Assembly: GCF_003853415.1 (NCBI RefSeq)
Contig: NZ_QTPP01000015.1
Span: 1-64,000, forward strand
Direction of reading: 5' to 3'
From: Burkholderia sp. Bp9142
GTDB taxonomy: Bacteria; Pseudomonadota; Gammaproteobacteria; Burkholderiales; Burkholderiaceae
Length of the DNA stretch: 64,000 nucleotides
In this document: positions 9,231 through 21,597 of the stretch, in pieces
Position numbering within the stretch: the stretch's first letter is position 1
Layout: the number at the start of each line of letters is the position of its first letter
Position numbers and translations under genes: made by a program
Notes under the pieces: generated by a model
The model's database searches: none
What the model was told of the DNA's origin: nothing
Seen by the model: only the letters and a program-made list of their open reading frames with translations

Positions 9231-10568
9231 ATGACCACCCAGCCAACCGGCGATATCGCCGCGCATCGCCTGTCGTCCACGCAACTCTCGTGCGAATTCG
9301 CCGATATCGCGCCGCTGCTCGATCCGACTGCCGCCGCGGCCGCAGCCAGCCGCTGCCACTACTGCTACGACGCGCCGTGCGTGCAGGCCTGCCCGACGCA
9401 GATCGACATACCGAGCTTCATCCGCAAGATCGGCAACGGCAACCTGAAGGGCGCGGCGACCGATATCCTGTCCGCGAACCCGCTCGGCGGGATGTGCGCA
9501 CGCGTGTGTCCGACCGAGATCCTGTGCGAAGGCGCGTGCGTGCGCAATCATCAGGATGCGCAGCCGGTCGCGATCGGCGCGCTGCAGCGGCACGCGACCG
9601 ACTGGGCGATGGCGACCGGCGCGGTGCGCTTCACGCGTGCGCCCGATACGGGGCGGCATGTCGCGGTGGTCGGTGCAGGGCCGGCCGGGCTTGCGTGCGC
9701 GCACCGGCTCGCGGTGGCCGGGCATCGCGTCACGCTGTTCGATGCGCGACCGAAGGCGGGCGGCCTGAACGAATACGGGATCGCTGCCTACAAGACCGTC
9801 GACGATTTCGCGCAGCGCGAGGTCGAGTGGCTGCTGTCGGTCGGCGGCATCGCGCTGGAGACGGGCGTCGCGCTCGGCCGCGACGTGACGCTCGACGCGC
9901 TGCGCGAGCGGCACGACGCGGTGTTTCTCGCGATGGGCCTGGGCGGCGTGCGCACGCTCGAGATCGACGGCGAGCAACTGGCAGGCGTGATGAACGCGGT
10001 CGACTTCATCGAGCAGGTGCGGCAGGCCGACGGGCTGGAGAACGTGCCGGTCGGGCGGCGCGTGGTCGTGATCGGCGGCGGCAACACGGCGATCGACGCG
10101 GCCGTGCAGAGCCGCAAGCTCGGCGCGGTGCGCGTGACGATGGTGTACCGGCGCGGCGTGGACACGATGAGCGCGACCTGGGCCGAACGCGAGTTCGCGC
10201 AAAAGAGCGGCGTCACGCTCGTCACGCATGCGAAGCCGGTGCGCATCGCGGGCGCGGACGGGCACGTGACGGGCGTCGAATTCGAGGCCGCGTCGGGCGA
10301 GCGCTTCACCGTCGACGCGGACATGGTGCTGAAGGCGATCGGCCAGACGCTGGTGCCGGACGGTGTCGCGGCCGCGCTGCTGACGGCGGACGGTACGCGC
10401 ATCGCGGTCGATGCGGACGGACGCACCGCGTGGCCCGACGTGTGGGCCGGCGGCGATTGCGCGGCAACCGGCGGCATCGATCTCACGGTGCAGGCCGTGC
10501 AGGATGGCAAGCGCGCGGCCGCGGCGATCGCCGCGGCGCTCGCGCAGCGCGATGCCAAGGCCGCGTGA
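9231..10568 (+). CDS. preT: Dihydropyrimidine dehydrogenase subunit PreT
   Basis: The 445-residue protein is an FAD/NAD(P)-dependent oxidoreductase of the GltD type. It has N-terminal iron-sulfur cysteines (CHYCYDAPCVQACPT and MCARVCPTEILCEGACVRN, residues about 43-106), an FAD site VVGAGPAGLACAHRL near 145, and a second nucleotide site VVIGGGNTAIDAAV near 280. PreT passes electrons from NAD(P)H to PreA for reduction of uracil or thymine. It lies 90 bases before preA and shares the operon. Confidence 0.95.
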   Translation: MTTQPTGDIAAHRLSSTQLSCEFADIAPLLDPTAAAAAASRCHYCYDAPCVQACPTQIDIPSFIRKIGNGNLKGAATDILSANPLGGMCARVCPTEILCEGACVRNHQDAQPVAIGALQRHATDWAMATGAVRFTRAPDTGRHVAVVGAGPAGLACAHRLAVAGHRVTLFDARPKAGGLNEYGIAAYKTVDDFAQREVEWLLSVGGIALETGVALGRDVTLDALRERHDAVFLAMGLGGVRTLEIDGEQLAGVMNAVDFIEQVRQADGLENVPVGRRVVVIGGGNTAIDAAVQSRKLGAVRVTMVYRRGVDTMSATWAEREFAQKSGVTLVTHAKPVRIAGADGHVTGVEFEAASGERFTVDADMVLKAIGQTLVPDGVAAALLTADGTRIAVDADGRTAWPDVWAGGDCAATGGIDLTVQAVQDGKRAAAAIAAALAQRDAKAA

Positions 10569-10658
10569 ACGCGACATACGCAACGGCATCGCGCGCATCG
10601 CGAGCGTCACGCACGCCGCGCGGATCACGATAAACGCCCCATTTTCACGGAGCCGAAC

Positions 10659-11966
10659 ATGGCCGACCTTCGCTGCACCATCGCAGGCATCACTTCGCCG
10701 AATCCCTTCTGGCTCGCGTCCGCGCCGCCGACCGACAAGGCGTACAACGTCAACCGCGCATTCGAGGCGGGCTGGGGCGGCGTCGTGTGGAAGACGCTCG
10801 GGCTCGATCCGCACGTCGTCAACGTCAGCTCGCGCTACGGCGCGGTGCAATGGAACGGCCAGCGGATCGCCGGGCTGAACAACATCGAGCTGATCACCGA
10901 TCGACCGCTCGACGTGAACCTGAGAGAGATCGCGCAGGTGAAGCGCGACTGGCCCGACCGGGCGCTCATCGTGTCGCTGATGGTGCCGTGCAACGAGCGC
11001 GACTGGAAATGGATCCTGCCGCTCGTCGAGGATACGGGCGCCGATGCGGTCGAGCTGAACTTCGGCTGCCCGCACGGGATGAGCGAGCGCGGGATGGGCG
11101 CGGCCGTCGGCCAGGTGCCGGAATACGTCGAGATGGTCACGCGCTGGGTCAAGGAAGGGTCGAAGCTGCCATGCCTCGTGAAGCTCACGCCGAACATCAG
11201 CGACATCCGGACGGGCTCGCGTGCCGCCTACAAGGGCGGCGCGGACGGCGTGTCGCTGATCAACACGATCAACTCGATCGTCGCGGTGGACCTCGACCAG
11301 ATGGCGCCGATGCCGACCGTCGACGGCAAGGGCACGCACGGCGGCTACTGCGGCCCTGCGGTCAAGCCGATCGCGCTGAACATGGTCGCGGAGATCGCGC
11401 GCGATCCGGAAACGCCGAACCTGCCGATTTCCGGCATCGGTGGCATTTCGTCGTGGCGCGACGCGGCCGAGTTCATGGTGCTCGGCGCCGGCAGCGTGCA
11501 GGTGTGCACCGCCGCGATGCATTACGGCTTCCGGATCGTGTCGGATCTCGCCGACGGGCTGTCGAACTGGATGGACGAGAAGGGCTACGCGACGCTCGAC
11601 GACGTGCGCGGCCGCGCGGTGCCGAACGTCACCGACTGGAAATACCTGAACCTGAAGTACGACATCAAGGCGCGCATCGACCAGGACCGCTGCATCCAGT
11701 GCGGGCTGTGCCATATCGCGTGCGAGGACACGTCGCACCAGGCGATCACCGCCGAGAAGGACGGCGTGCGGCATTTCGAGGTGGTGGATGCGGAGTGCGT
11801 CGGGTGCAATCTTTGCATGCATGTGTGTCCGGTCGAGCAATGCATCACGATGGAGCGGGTCGACGCGGGCGACTACGCGAACTGGACCACGCATCCGAAC
11901 AACCCGGCGCGCGCCGACGCGGGTGCAAGCCCGGCGGAACCCGCGAAGCACGCGAAGGCGGCCTGA
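10659..11966 (+). CDS. preA: NAD-dependent dihydropyrimidine dehydrogenase subunit PreA
   Basis: The 435-residue protein has a dihydroorotate-dehydrogenase-like FMN barrel (about 1-330), including NPFWLASAPPT, NFGCPHGMSERGMG with the active-site Cys, and GIGGISSWRDAAEF. A C-terminal two-[4Fe-4S] ferredoxin domain follows (CIQCGLCHIACED and CVGCNLCMHVCPVEQC, about 345-405). With PreT it reduces uracil and thymine to the dihydro forms. The tail after residue 415 is Ala-rich. Confidence 0.96.
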   Translation: MADLRCTIAGITSPNPFWLASAPPTDKAYNVNRAFEAGWGGVVWKTLGLDPHVVNVSSRYGAVQWNGQRIAGLNNIELITDRPLDVNLREIAQVKRDWPDRALIVSLMVPCNERDWKWILPLVEDTGADAVELNFGCPHGMSERGMGAAVGQVPEYVEMVTRWVKEGSKLPCLVKLTPNISDIRTGSRAAYKGGADGVSLINTINSIVAVDLDQMAPMPTVDGKGTHGGYCGPAVKPIALNMVAEIARDPETPNLPISGIGGISSWRDAAEFMVLGAGSVQVCTAAMHYGFRIVSDLADGLSNWMDEKGYATLDDVRGRAVPNVTDWKYLNLKYDIKARIDQDRCIQCGLCHIACEDTSHQAITAEKDGVRHFEVVDAECVGCNLCMHVCPVEQCITMERVDAGDYANWTTHPNNPARADAGASPAEPAKHAKAA

Positions 11967-12070
11967 CCGGCGGCCGGCGGCGCGGTACGGGCCGCCCCCG
12001 CCGCTTTTGTTCTGTTCGGCGGCCGGCATCGCACGATGCCGGCGCTGACGTTTACGTGGAGCGCGTTCCG

Positions 12071-15083
<3,013 letters not shown>

Positions 15084-15091
15084 GCGAGCGC

Positions 15092-15121
15092 GAAGCGGGC
15101 GAAAGCGGGCGAAAGCGGGCG
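15092..15121. repeat. 10-bp tandem repeat, three copies
   Basis: The unit GAAAGCGGGC occurs about three times in tandem between the convergent hydA and Rieske oxygenase genes. It is probably a simple slippage repeat. Confidence 0.7.
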
Positions 15122-15134
15122 CGCGCCGCGGCGG

Positions 15135-16256
15135 TCAGCGCGCGTCGCCCGCGTTCGCTTCGCGGATCGGGATCACGGTGCGCGCGCCGCACTGGCGCAG
15201 CAGGTCGCGCAGTTCGTTGATGACCGGGAACACCTCGTGATTCCAGTCGGCGCCTTGCCGGTCGTGCGCTTCCTGCTCGCGCTCGACGATCCAGCGATCC
15301 TCGCGGAAGATCCGCTCGGTGAACCAGACGAGCAGCGGCCACGCGAGATCGAGCGCGAACGGAATGCCGGGCTTGTGGATCGACAGCAGTCCGAACGTGC
15401 GGTTGGTGCGCTGCTGCGCGTCGAGCGGCACGTAGACGATCCACAGGTCCATCACGAGCGTGCCTTCGCTCGAGCGGATCTGCAGCGTCTGGTACGGGTA
15501 GCCGGTGCGCACCGTCATCACGCTCTTGTCGGCCTGGTCGCCGGGCTTCTTGCTCGAACCGAACACGAGCGCCTCGCCGACCGGCTGTTTGCCTTCCATC
15601 CGCGCGAACGTGTAGTCGACCTCGACCCAGTCGTCGCCGCGCCGCCGGCCGATGCTGCGCGCGCGCATCTGCCCCATCTGCTTGCGATGCAGGAACTGAT
15701 GGTTCATGTCCATCAGGTTCTCGTGCATGAACGAGTAGTGGCACTTGACCTCGCGGCCGAAGCGGCGCGTCTTGAATGCGCGGTCGTCCGCCGATTCGAG
15801 CGCGGGGAACGGGCGTTCGTCGGCGAGCGTCGCGTCGCCGGGGAACACGAAGATCAGACCGTGCGCTTCGCGGCACGGATACGCGCGCACGCCGTTGGGC
15901 AGGCGCTCGCGGCCGAGGTAGGGCACGTCGACGCAGCGGCCGCTGTCGCACGCGTAGGTCCAGCCGTGATAGCAGCAGCGCAGCGTTTCGCCGGTCACGA
16001 CGCCCGCATGCAGCGGCACCTGGCGGTGCGCGCAACGATCTTCGAGCGCATACACGGCGCCGGATTCGGTGCGCACGAGCACGATCGGATCGCCGGCGAA
16101 GCGCACGCCGAGCGTCTGGCCGCGCTTGAGCTCGCGCGACCACGCGAGCGGATACCAGTGATCGGGATGGATGGGCACGCGGCGCAGGTCGCGCACGACC
16201 GAGCCGGTGGACGGTTCTTCGAGAGCACTGCTGTCAGGCAAAGGCACTGCGCGCAT
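15135..16256 (-). CDS. Rieske aromatic-ring-hydroxylating oxygenase, alpha-type
   Basis: The 373-residue protein has an N-terminal Rieske [2Fe-2S] domain with CAHRQVPL and CCYHGWTY (residues about 72-97) and a catalytic domain with the mononuclear-iron region NLMDMNHQFLHRKQMG near 180. It resembles VanA/phthalate-oxygenase-like single-component alpha subunits. It converges on hydA; no reductase or ferredoxin gene adjoins it, so electrons must come from elsewhere. The substrate is unknown. Its nearness to the pyrimidine genes may be chance. Confidence 0.88.
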   Translation of the reverse strand: MRAVPLPDSSALEEPSTGSVVRDLRRVPIHPDHWYPLAWSRELKRGQTLGVRFAGDPIVLVRTESGAVYALEDRCAHRQVPLHAGVVTGETLRCCYHGWTYACDSGRCVDVPYLGRERLPNGVRAYPCREAHGLIFVFPGDATLADERPFPALESADDRAFKTRRFGREVKCHYSFMHENLMDMNHQFLHRKQMGQMRARSIGRRRGDDWVEVDYTFARMEGKQPVGEALVFGSSKKPGDQADKSVMTVRTGYPYQTLQIRSSEGTLVMDLWIVYVPLDAQQRTNRTFGLLSIHKPGIPFALDLAWPLLVWFTERIFREDRWIVEREQEAHDRQGADWNHEVFPVINELRDLLRQCGARTVIPIREANAGDAR

Positions 16257-16462
16257 GCGTGACGCCTCCTGGCGGGCTGAAGCGTTCCGGGCGCCGCGGG
16301 TCGCGGCGGGGAGCTGATCTGGAGAAGTCTACGCGAAGTTGGCCCGCGAAGCTGATGCATTGCGGGTTTGCCCGGTCGGGCCGGCATGTGTTTCGTTGAT
16401 GCAGCGCAAACGCGCCCGGCGGCGCGGGCCGGCCGCGTACCCGCCGCACGGCCGGCGGTCCG

Positions 16463-17206
16463 TCACTGGCGGGCGTCGCGCCACAGCACCGCGTCGGCGC
16501 GGTACAGCGCGGGGAAGCGCTGCTTCAGCCCGGCGACCTTCGGCAGGTCGTTGAACGCGATGTACGGCGCGTCGGGATGCAGCTCAAGGTAGTTCTGGTG
16601 ATACGCCTCGGCCGGATAGAAGCCCTTGTACGCCTCGACGCGCGTGACGACGGGCGCCGGGAACGTGTGTGCGGTGCCGAGCTGCGCGATGTACGCGGTT
16701 GCGACCGCTCGCTGCTGCGCGGTGGTCGGGAAGATCGCGGACCGGTATTGCGAACCTTCGTCGGGGCCCTGACGGTCGAGTTCGGTCGGATCGTGCGCGA
16801 CCGAGAAGAACACCTGCAGCAGCCGGCCGTAGGTGATCTGCGTCGGGTCGTAGACGATGCGCACCGATTCCGCATGGCCGGTCAGCCCGGTGCCGACCAT
16901 CGCGTAATGCGCGGTTTCGGATGCGCCGCCAGCATAGCCGGCCGTGACCTGCTTCACGCCCTTCACGTGCTCGAACACGCCCTGCACGCCCCAGAAGCAG
17001 CCGCCGGCGAGCACGGCCGCTTCCTCGTGGGACGCGCCCGGGGTTTCGTCGAGCGTCGGCGCGGGCACGGTGCGCATCGGTTCCGCGGAACTGACGACGC
17101 GCTGGTAGCCGAACACGGCGGCGGCCGCGACGGCGAGCGCGCCGATGCGGCGCAGCATGGCCGCCCGTCGCCGCGGTGCGGGATCGGGAGTGGATGTCGG
17201 GATCAT
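16463..17206 (-). CDS. msrA: Exported peptide methionine sulfoxide reductase MsrA
   Basis: The 247-residue protein has an N-terminal positively charged and hydrophobic segment (RRIGALAVAAAAVFGYQRV) that suggests export. The MsrA domain follows, with catalytic Cys70 in GGCFWGVQGVFEHV, then VTAGYAGG and AEAYHQNYL. It reduces methionine-S-sulfoxide. No cysteine is visible after Cys70, so the usual C-terminal resolving cysteines are missing and recycling must use an external thiol partner. It is last in the msrB-dipZ-msrA operon; the neighbouring DipZ is the obvious electron donor. Confidence 0.94.
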   Translation of the reverse strand: MIPTSTPDPAPRRRAAMLRRIGALAVAAAAVFGYQRVVSSAEPMRTVPAPTLDETPGASHEEAAVLAGGCFWGVQGVFEHVKGVKQVTAGYAGGASETAHYAMVGTGLTGHAESVRIVYDPTQITYGRLLQVFFSVAHDPTELDRQGPDEGSQYRSAIFPTTAQQRAVATAYIAQLGTAHTFPAPVVTRVEAYKGFYPAEAYHQNYLELHPDAPYIAFNDLPKVAGLKQRFPALYRADAVLWRDARQ

Positions 17207-17272
17207 GATTTGCTCCTTCGAAATGCGGGACGGGATAAGGTGATCGGGCTGCGTCCGGAACTGCGTCTGCGT

Positions 17273-19144
17273 TCAACCAAACGTGAACGCATACGCATCG
17301 ACGCCGGGGTCGAGAAACTCGATCGAGAACGTGTGGTCGGCGATCGCGCCCGGCTGCCGGACCAGCTGGTACAGGCGTTGGCCGGTGACGGTGCCGTAGC
17401 CCTGCGCATCGACGTCGGCGCCGTGTGCCGCGCCCGGTGCCGCGCCGTCGAGCGTCACGCGAAAGCGCACCGGCTTGCCGTTCGCGCCCGGGCCGAGCAC
17501 GAGGTGCAGGTCGCGCGCATGGAAGCGGTAGACGATCCTGCCGGCGGGCGCGGCGAGCGTCGCGCGCTCGGCGCCGACCTGCCACGTGCCGGCGAGGCCC
17601 CAGTCGTTCAGGCCGGGCTGCGCGGGCGCGTCGTAGCGGTGCGCCGCGTCGCGCACGACGCCGCCCGGCGACGTGAAGTCTTCCGCGCGCGCATAGCCGA
17701 CATAGGTTTCCGGCGAGCGGACGTCCGCGCTGTCGGCCGCCGCGAGCGCGCCCTTCGCGGGTGCGCCGGTGAGGCCGAGCGGCACGTTCAGCGCTTCCGG
17801 GTGGCCGGCTTCGGCGAGCAGCGACTGGATCGCGCGTTCCGACTGCGCGTACTCGCCTTCGCCGAAGTGGTGGTGGCGGATCCGCCCCTGCGCGTCGACG
17901 AAGTAGTGCGCGGGCCAGTATTCGTTGCCGAACGCGCGCCAGATCGCATAGCCGTTGTCGATCGCGACCGGGTAGTCGATGCCGAGGTCGTGCACGGCCT
18001 TCTTCACGTTGCCGATGTCGCGCTCGAACGCGAACTCCGGTGCGTGCACGCCGATCACGACGAGCCCGTACTTCGCGTATTTGTGCGCCCATGCGGTCGT
18101 GTACGGCAGCGTGCGCAGGCAGTTGATGCACGAATACGTCCAGAAATCGACGAGCACCACCTTGCCGCGCAGGCCGGCCGCGGTCAGCGGCGGCGAGTTC
18201 AGCCACTGCACCGCGCCGTCGAGCGACGGGAGCGTGCCTTCGACGGGCAGCGTGGCCCGCGCCTGCGTCGCGGGCGTCCTGTCGGCGGCGCGCATCATTG
18301 CGCTGCCGGCTGCCGGTGCGGCATCGGTCGTCGCGGCCATCATCGCGGCGCCTGCCGCGTCGCCGTTGCCGCTGGCGGCATTGCCCGTCGCGGAAATTGC
18401 CGTCGGCGCGCCATTCGAGCGCCCGCCGAGCCGGTCGACGAGCTTCGTCTCGAGTCCGCCCGTCGTGACGGTCGACAGTTGCGCGAGCGCACCCGTATCG
18501 AGGCCGAGCGCGATCGCGGCGACACCGGCCAGCAGCGCCGCGCCGATCCCGCGCCGGACCCATTCGCCGGCGCCAAGCGAGCGCTTCATCGCGGCGAACA
18601 CCTTGCCGCCGATCACGAGCGCGACACCGAGCGACGTCGCCGCGCCGGCCGCATACGCGACCAGCAGCAGCGTCGTGCCGACGCTTGCGCCGCGCAGCGC
18701 GGCACCGGTCAGCACGAGGCCGAGGATCGGGCCCGCGCACGGCGCCCACAGCAGGCCGGTCGCGACGCCGAGCAGGAGCGACGATGCGGGGCCCGCCGGG
18801 CGGCCGTCGCGCTGCGCGAACCCGGTGAGCCGGTTGCCGGCCGCGACGAGCGGGCGCGTCAGGTGTTCGGCGAAGCGCGGCAGCAGCAGCGTCAGGCCGA
18901 ATACCGCAAGCAGCACGATGGCGAGCCAGCGGCCGGCCTGGTTGGCCTGCGCGACCCAGCCGCCGCCGACGGCGGCAAGTGTTGCGACGACGGCGAACGT
19001 GAGCGCCATGCCGATCAGCAGCGGCAGGCCGGTACGCACGAACGGCTGGTCGGCGCGCGCAAACACGAATGGCAGCACGGGCAGGATGCACGGGCTCAGG
19101 ATCGTGAGCACGCCGCCGAGATAGGCGAGGACGATGAGCAGCAT
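17273..19144 (-). CDS. dipZ: DipZ-type CcdA/thioredoxin fusion protein
   Basis: The 623-residue protein joins a CcdA-like membrane domain (about 1-240, with AYLGGVLTILSPCILPVLPF and GLLWAPCAGPILGLVL, both carrying transport cysteines) to a TlpA-like thioredoxin domain with WTYSCINCLRTLP near residue 335. A C-terminal beta-rich domain (about 480-623) follows. Such proteins carry reducing power across the membrane to periplasmic thiol enzymes. It sits 37 bases after msrB and 66 bases before msrA, consistent with feeding both reductases. Confidence 0.92.
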   Translation of the reverse strand: MLLIVLAYLGGVLTILSPCILPVLPFVFARADQPFVRTGLPLLIGMALTFAVVATLAAVGGGWVAQANQAGRWLAIVLLAVFGLTLLLPRFAEHLTRPLVAAGNRLTGFAQRDGRPAGPASSLLLGVATGLLWAPCAGPILGLVLTGAALRGASVGTTLLLVAYAAGAATSLGVALVIGGKVFAAMKRSLGAGEWVRRGIGAALLAGVAAIALGLDTGALAQLSTVTTGGLETKLVDRLGGRSNGAPTAISATGNAASGNGDAAGAAMMAATTDAAPAAGSAMMRAADRTPATQARATLPVEGTLPSLDGAVQWLNSPPLTAAGLRGKVVLVDFWTYSCINCLRTLPYTTAWAHKYAKYGLVVIGVHAPEFAFERDIGNVKKAVHDLGIDYPVAIDNGYAIWRAFGNEYWPAHYFVDAQGRIRHHHFGEGEYAQSERAIQSLLAEAGHPEALNVPLGLTGAPAKGALAAADSADVRSPETYVGYARAEDFTSPGGVVRDAAHRYDAPAQPGLNDWGLAGTWQVGAERATLAAPAGRIVYRFHARDLHLVLGPGANGKPVRFRVTLDGAAPGAAHGADVDAQGYGTVTGQRLYQLVRQPGAIADHTFSIEFLDPGVDAYAFTFG

Positions 19145-19181
19145 GGGGCAGTCTCCGGTCGTTCAGGAAGGCGGCGGCCCG

Positions 19182-19727
19182 TCAGGCGGCGGCCGGATGG
19201 AAGGCGAGCGCGAGCCCGTTCATGCAGTAGCGCAGGCCGGTGGGCGGCGGGCCGTCGTCGAACACGTGGCCGAGATGGCCGCCGCAGCGGCGGCAGTGCA
19301 CTTCGGTGCGTGCCATTCCGTACGACGCATCGGCCTCGGTCGCGACCGCGTGGTCGAGCGGCTTCCAGAAGCTCGGCCAGCCGGTGTGGCTGTCGAACTT
19401 GGTGCTCGACGAGAACAGCGCGAGGTCGCAGCCGGCGCACGCGAACGTGCCGCGGCGGTGCTCGTCATTCAGCGGGCTGCTGTACGGCGGCTCGGTGCCG
19501 GCGTCGCGCAGCACCGTGTATTGCGCGGGCGTGAGGCGGCGGCGCCATTCGGCGTTGGTGCGGGTGATTTCGAACGGGGTGGCCATCGGTGTGGCGGCCG
19601 ACCCGGGGGCGGCGGGCGGCGCGGCGAAAGCACGGCCGACCAGCGCGCGGCGGCCGGCCGACGACAGCGCCGCGAGCGCGGCGAGGCCGGTGGCGCCGGC
19701 GAACAGCAGATGTCTGCGGGTGGGCAT
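19182..19727 (-). CDS. msrB: Exported methionine-R-sulfoxide reductase MsrB
   Basis: The 181-residue protein starts at the ATG at 19727 after CCAGGAGC. The longer frame runs into non-coding sequence. Its N-terminus MPTRRHLLFAGATGLAALAA is a signal peptide with a Tat-like RR. The MsrB domain carries the zinc cysteines CAGC and CRRCGGHLGHVF and the catalytic Cys168 in RYCMNGLAL. It repairs free or protein methionine-R-sulfoxide in the periplasm. It is first of the repair operon with dipZ and msrA. Confidence 0.95.
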   Translation of the reverse strand: MPTRRHLLFAGATGLAALAALSSAGRRALVGRAFAAPPAAPGSAATPMATPFEITRTNAEWRRRLTPAQYTVLRDAGTEPPYSSPLNDEHRRGTFACAGCDLALFSSSTKFDSHTGWPSFWKPLDHAVATEADASYGMARTEVHCRRCGGHLGHVFDDGPPPTGLRYCMNGLALAFHPAAA

Positions 19728-19849
19728 GATGGGCTCCTGGAAGCAGGTCCTGAAAACATGCGCACAGAGTAGGCAGCGGCCGGTGTCGAAGTCCTCACGG
19801 AAAGTTAAAGGATTTGTGATGGTTTTCCGGGTGATCCGGCGAGGTCCGT

Positions 19850-20029
19850 CGAAATCCATCAAAGCCCCGTCTGACAAGGGTTTGCGGGGGATTGATGGTC
19901 CGCCAAGTTCTACGGAAATCCTCCACGAGCCGCCGCTTTTTAGTGTTTTTTTAGTGTTTGCGAAGTGAGGTAGGCTCTGCTTAGAGACGCGCGGGCCGAC
20001 CTGGTTGCGATATTCAAAGGAGGGCGATC
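19850..20029. other. Candidate island left end with integrase control or arm sites
   Basis: This is part of the 302-base spacer between msrB and the integrase. It has an imperfect inverted repeat (CCATCAAAGCCCC at 19856 and GGGGATTGATGG at 19887) and a perfect 11-bp tandem repeat TTTTTAGTGTT at 19937-19958. GC drops here relative to the left side. These are plausible arm or core sites of the integrase, or its operator. No tRNA gene is seen, and no matching right attachment copy was found by eye. Confidence 0.4.
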
Positions 20030-21397
20030 ATGGGTGCTCTGACGGTTAGACAAATCGAAGCCGCGAAGGCGATCGGAAAGCTGTATTTCCTCTCGGATGG
20101 GCGGGGGCTTTTCCTGCGCATCGGCCCGGATGGCACGAAAACATGGCTCGTCCGCGTCAGCATCAATGGCAAGCAACGCGACAAGCCGCTCGGCAAGGCA
20201 TGGGGGCGCACTATGACTGCGGGAGAGTTGTCGCTAGAGGAGGCACGCGCAGCCGCGGCGACGATCCGTTCACAGGCACGCGACGGTGTGGACTATCTCG
20301 AAGCGAAGAAGCGTGAACATCAGGCCAAAGTTGAAAAAGCGGCGACAGCGGAGCTCACGTTCGGCGATATGTTTGATACGTGGTTCGCGACCGTCAACAA
20401 GAAGCGCGGTAAGAAAGGCCGCAAGGATGGCGGCAGGATGCTTCGAGGCGCGATGGAAAAACATGTGCTGCCGGCCCTCCGTTCACACAAGATTGCAGGC
20501 GTGTTTGCCTCGAACGTTCTGCCGTTGCTTACCGCGATTTCCGATGCGGGATACAACCGGCGCGCAGTCGAGGTATTGGGGGCCGTCCAGCAAATGATTC
20601 GATGGGGCGAGCGCAACCAGCCGTGGAAACGCTTGCTGATCGATTGTGATGTGCTCGCGCTCGCAAAAGAGGATGTCGTTGCAGGCGATTACGACCCGGT
20701 ACGTGACAACGACCGCCATCGGACGCTGTCGGACGATGAAATTCGCGCGCTCGGTGAGCTTATGCCAACTGCACGGCTTCCGCGTTCCATTGAGTCAGCG
20801 GTATGGGTGATGCTTGCTTGCGGAACGCGTGTCGGTGAAACGCTCGTGACTCGATGGGCTGATCTCGACTTCAAGGCACGGACGTGGACGATTCCCAAGG
20901 AGCGCACGAAGTCAAGCGCGGCGATTACGATTCATCTTTCCGATTTTGTCCTTGCGCAGTTCGCGGCACTGCAGATTGTGCGCGGAGGATGGCCTGAGGA
21001 CGACGTGCGGCGCGAATACGTATTTCCCTCGCAACAGGGTAAGATTCCGCACGTCACTATCCACACAACGTGCAAGGCGATCCGTGATCGGCAACGCGGG
21101 AAGGGGGCATCGACCGAAAATCGTACGACCGCAACGGATGCGCTTATTGTCTCGGGTGGTCAGTGGAAATGCCATGACCTGCGTCGTACCTGTGGAACGA
21201 TGATGCAGTCGCTTGGTATTGCTGAGAGCATCGTGCATCGATGTCTGAACCACGCGCGTAACGATCCGCTTGATCGGATTTATCTGCAGTTCGATTATGG
21301 TGCGCAAATGCGCGACGCATGGCAGCAATGGGGCGATCGTCTGTCAGACTTGCTCGGCGCGGACACGGCAAAAGTGCGTTTCCTGTTCAAGTCGTGA
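20030..21397 (+). CDS. Tyrosine-type site-specific integrase
   Basis: The 455-residue protein begins with the DUF4102-type arm-binding region (FLSDGRGLFLRIGPDGTKTW, residues about 1-90), then a SAM-like core-binding domain, then the catalytic domain. Catalytic residues are visible: Arg near 267 in CGTRVGE, HDLRRT near 381, HRCLNH near 402-405 and Tyr near 417 in RIYLQFDY. It is full length. AAAGGAGGGCG precedes the ATG. It marks the left end of an accessory region whose base composition differs from the genes to the left. Confidence 0.94.
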   Translation: MGALTVRQIEAAKAIGKLYFLSDGRGLFLRIGPDGTKTWLVRVSINGKQRDKPLGKAWGRTMTAGELSLEEARAAAATIRSQARDGVDYLEAKKREHQAKVEKAATAELTFGDMFDTWFATVNKKRGKKGRKDGGRMLRGAMEKHVLPALRSHKIAGVFASNVLPLLTAISDAGYNRRAVEVLGAVQQMIRWGERNQPWKRLLIDCDVLALAKEDVVAGDYDPVRDNDRHRTLSDDEIRALGELMPTARLPRSIESAVWVMLACGTRVGETLVTRWADLDFKARTWTIPKERTKSSAAITIHLSDFVLAQFAALQIVRGGWPEDDVRREYVFPSQQGKIPHVTIHTTCKAIRDRQRGKGASTENRTTATDALIVSGGQWKCHDLRRTCGTMMQSLGIAESIVHRCLNHARNDPLDRIYLQFDYGAQMRDAWQQWGDRLSDLLGADTAKVRFLFKS

Positions 21398-21597
21398 TCC
21401 GACACTGGCGCGCATGTACGGACTGCATCGTCTCGCTCAGATTCACTTCGGATCAGCCGCGTGGCGCACTTGAGATCCTGTTGATGTAGGGTGCAGGACA
21501 TGCTCCGTGACTCGCTGTCGTAAGATGTCCGCTTTGAATAGCGTAATGTCTAGCTAATATCGGGTGACGACATTCCGGCCATTTTCGAGATCACACA

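Noticed and set aside
16577..19534. 985-codon open frame on the plus strand across msrA and dipZ
   Set aside because: It has no recognisable domain, is extremely Arg-rich and lies antisense to real genes.
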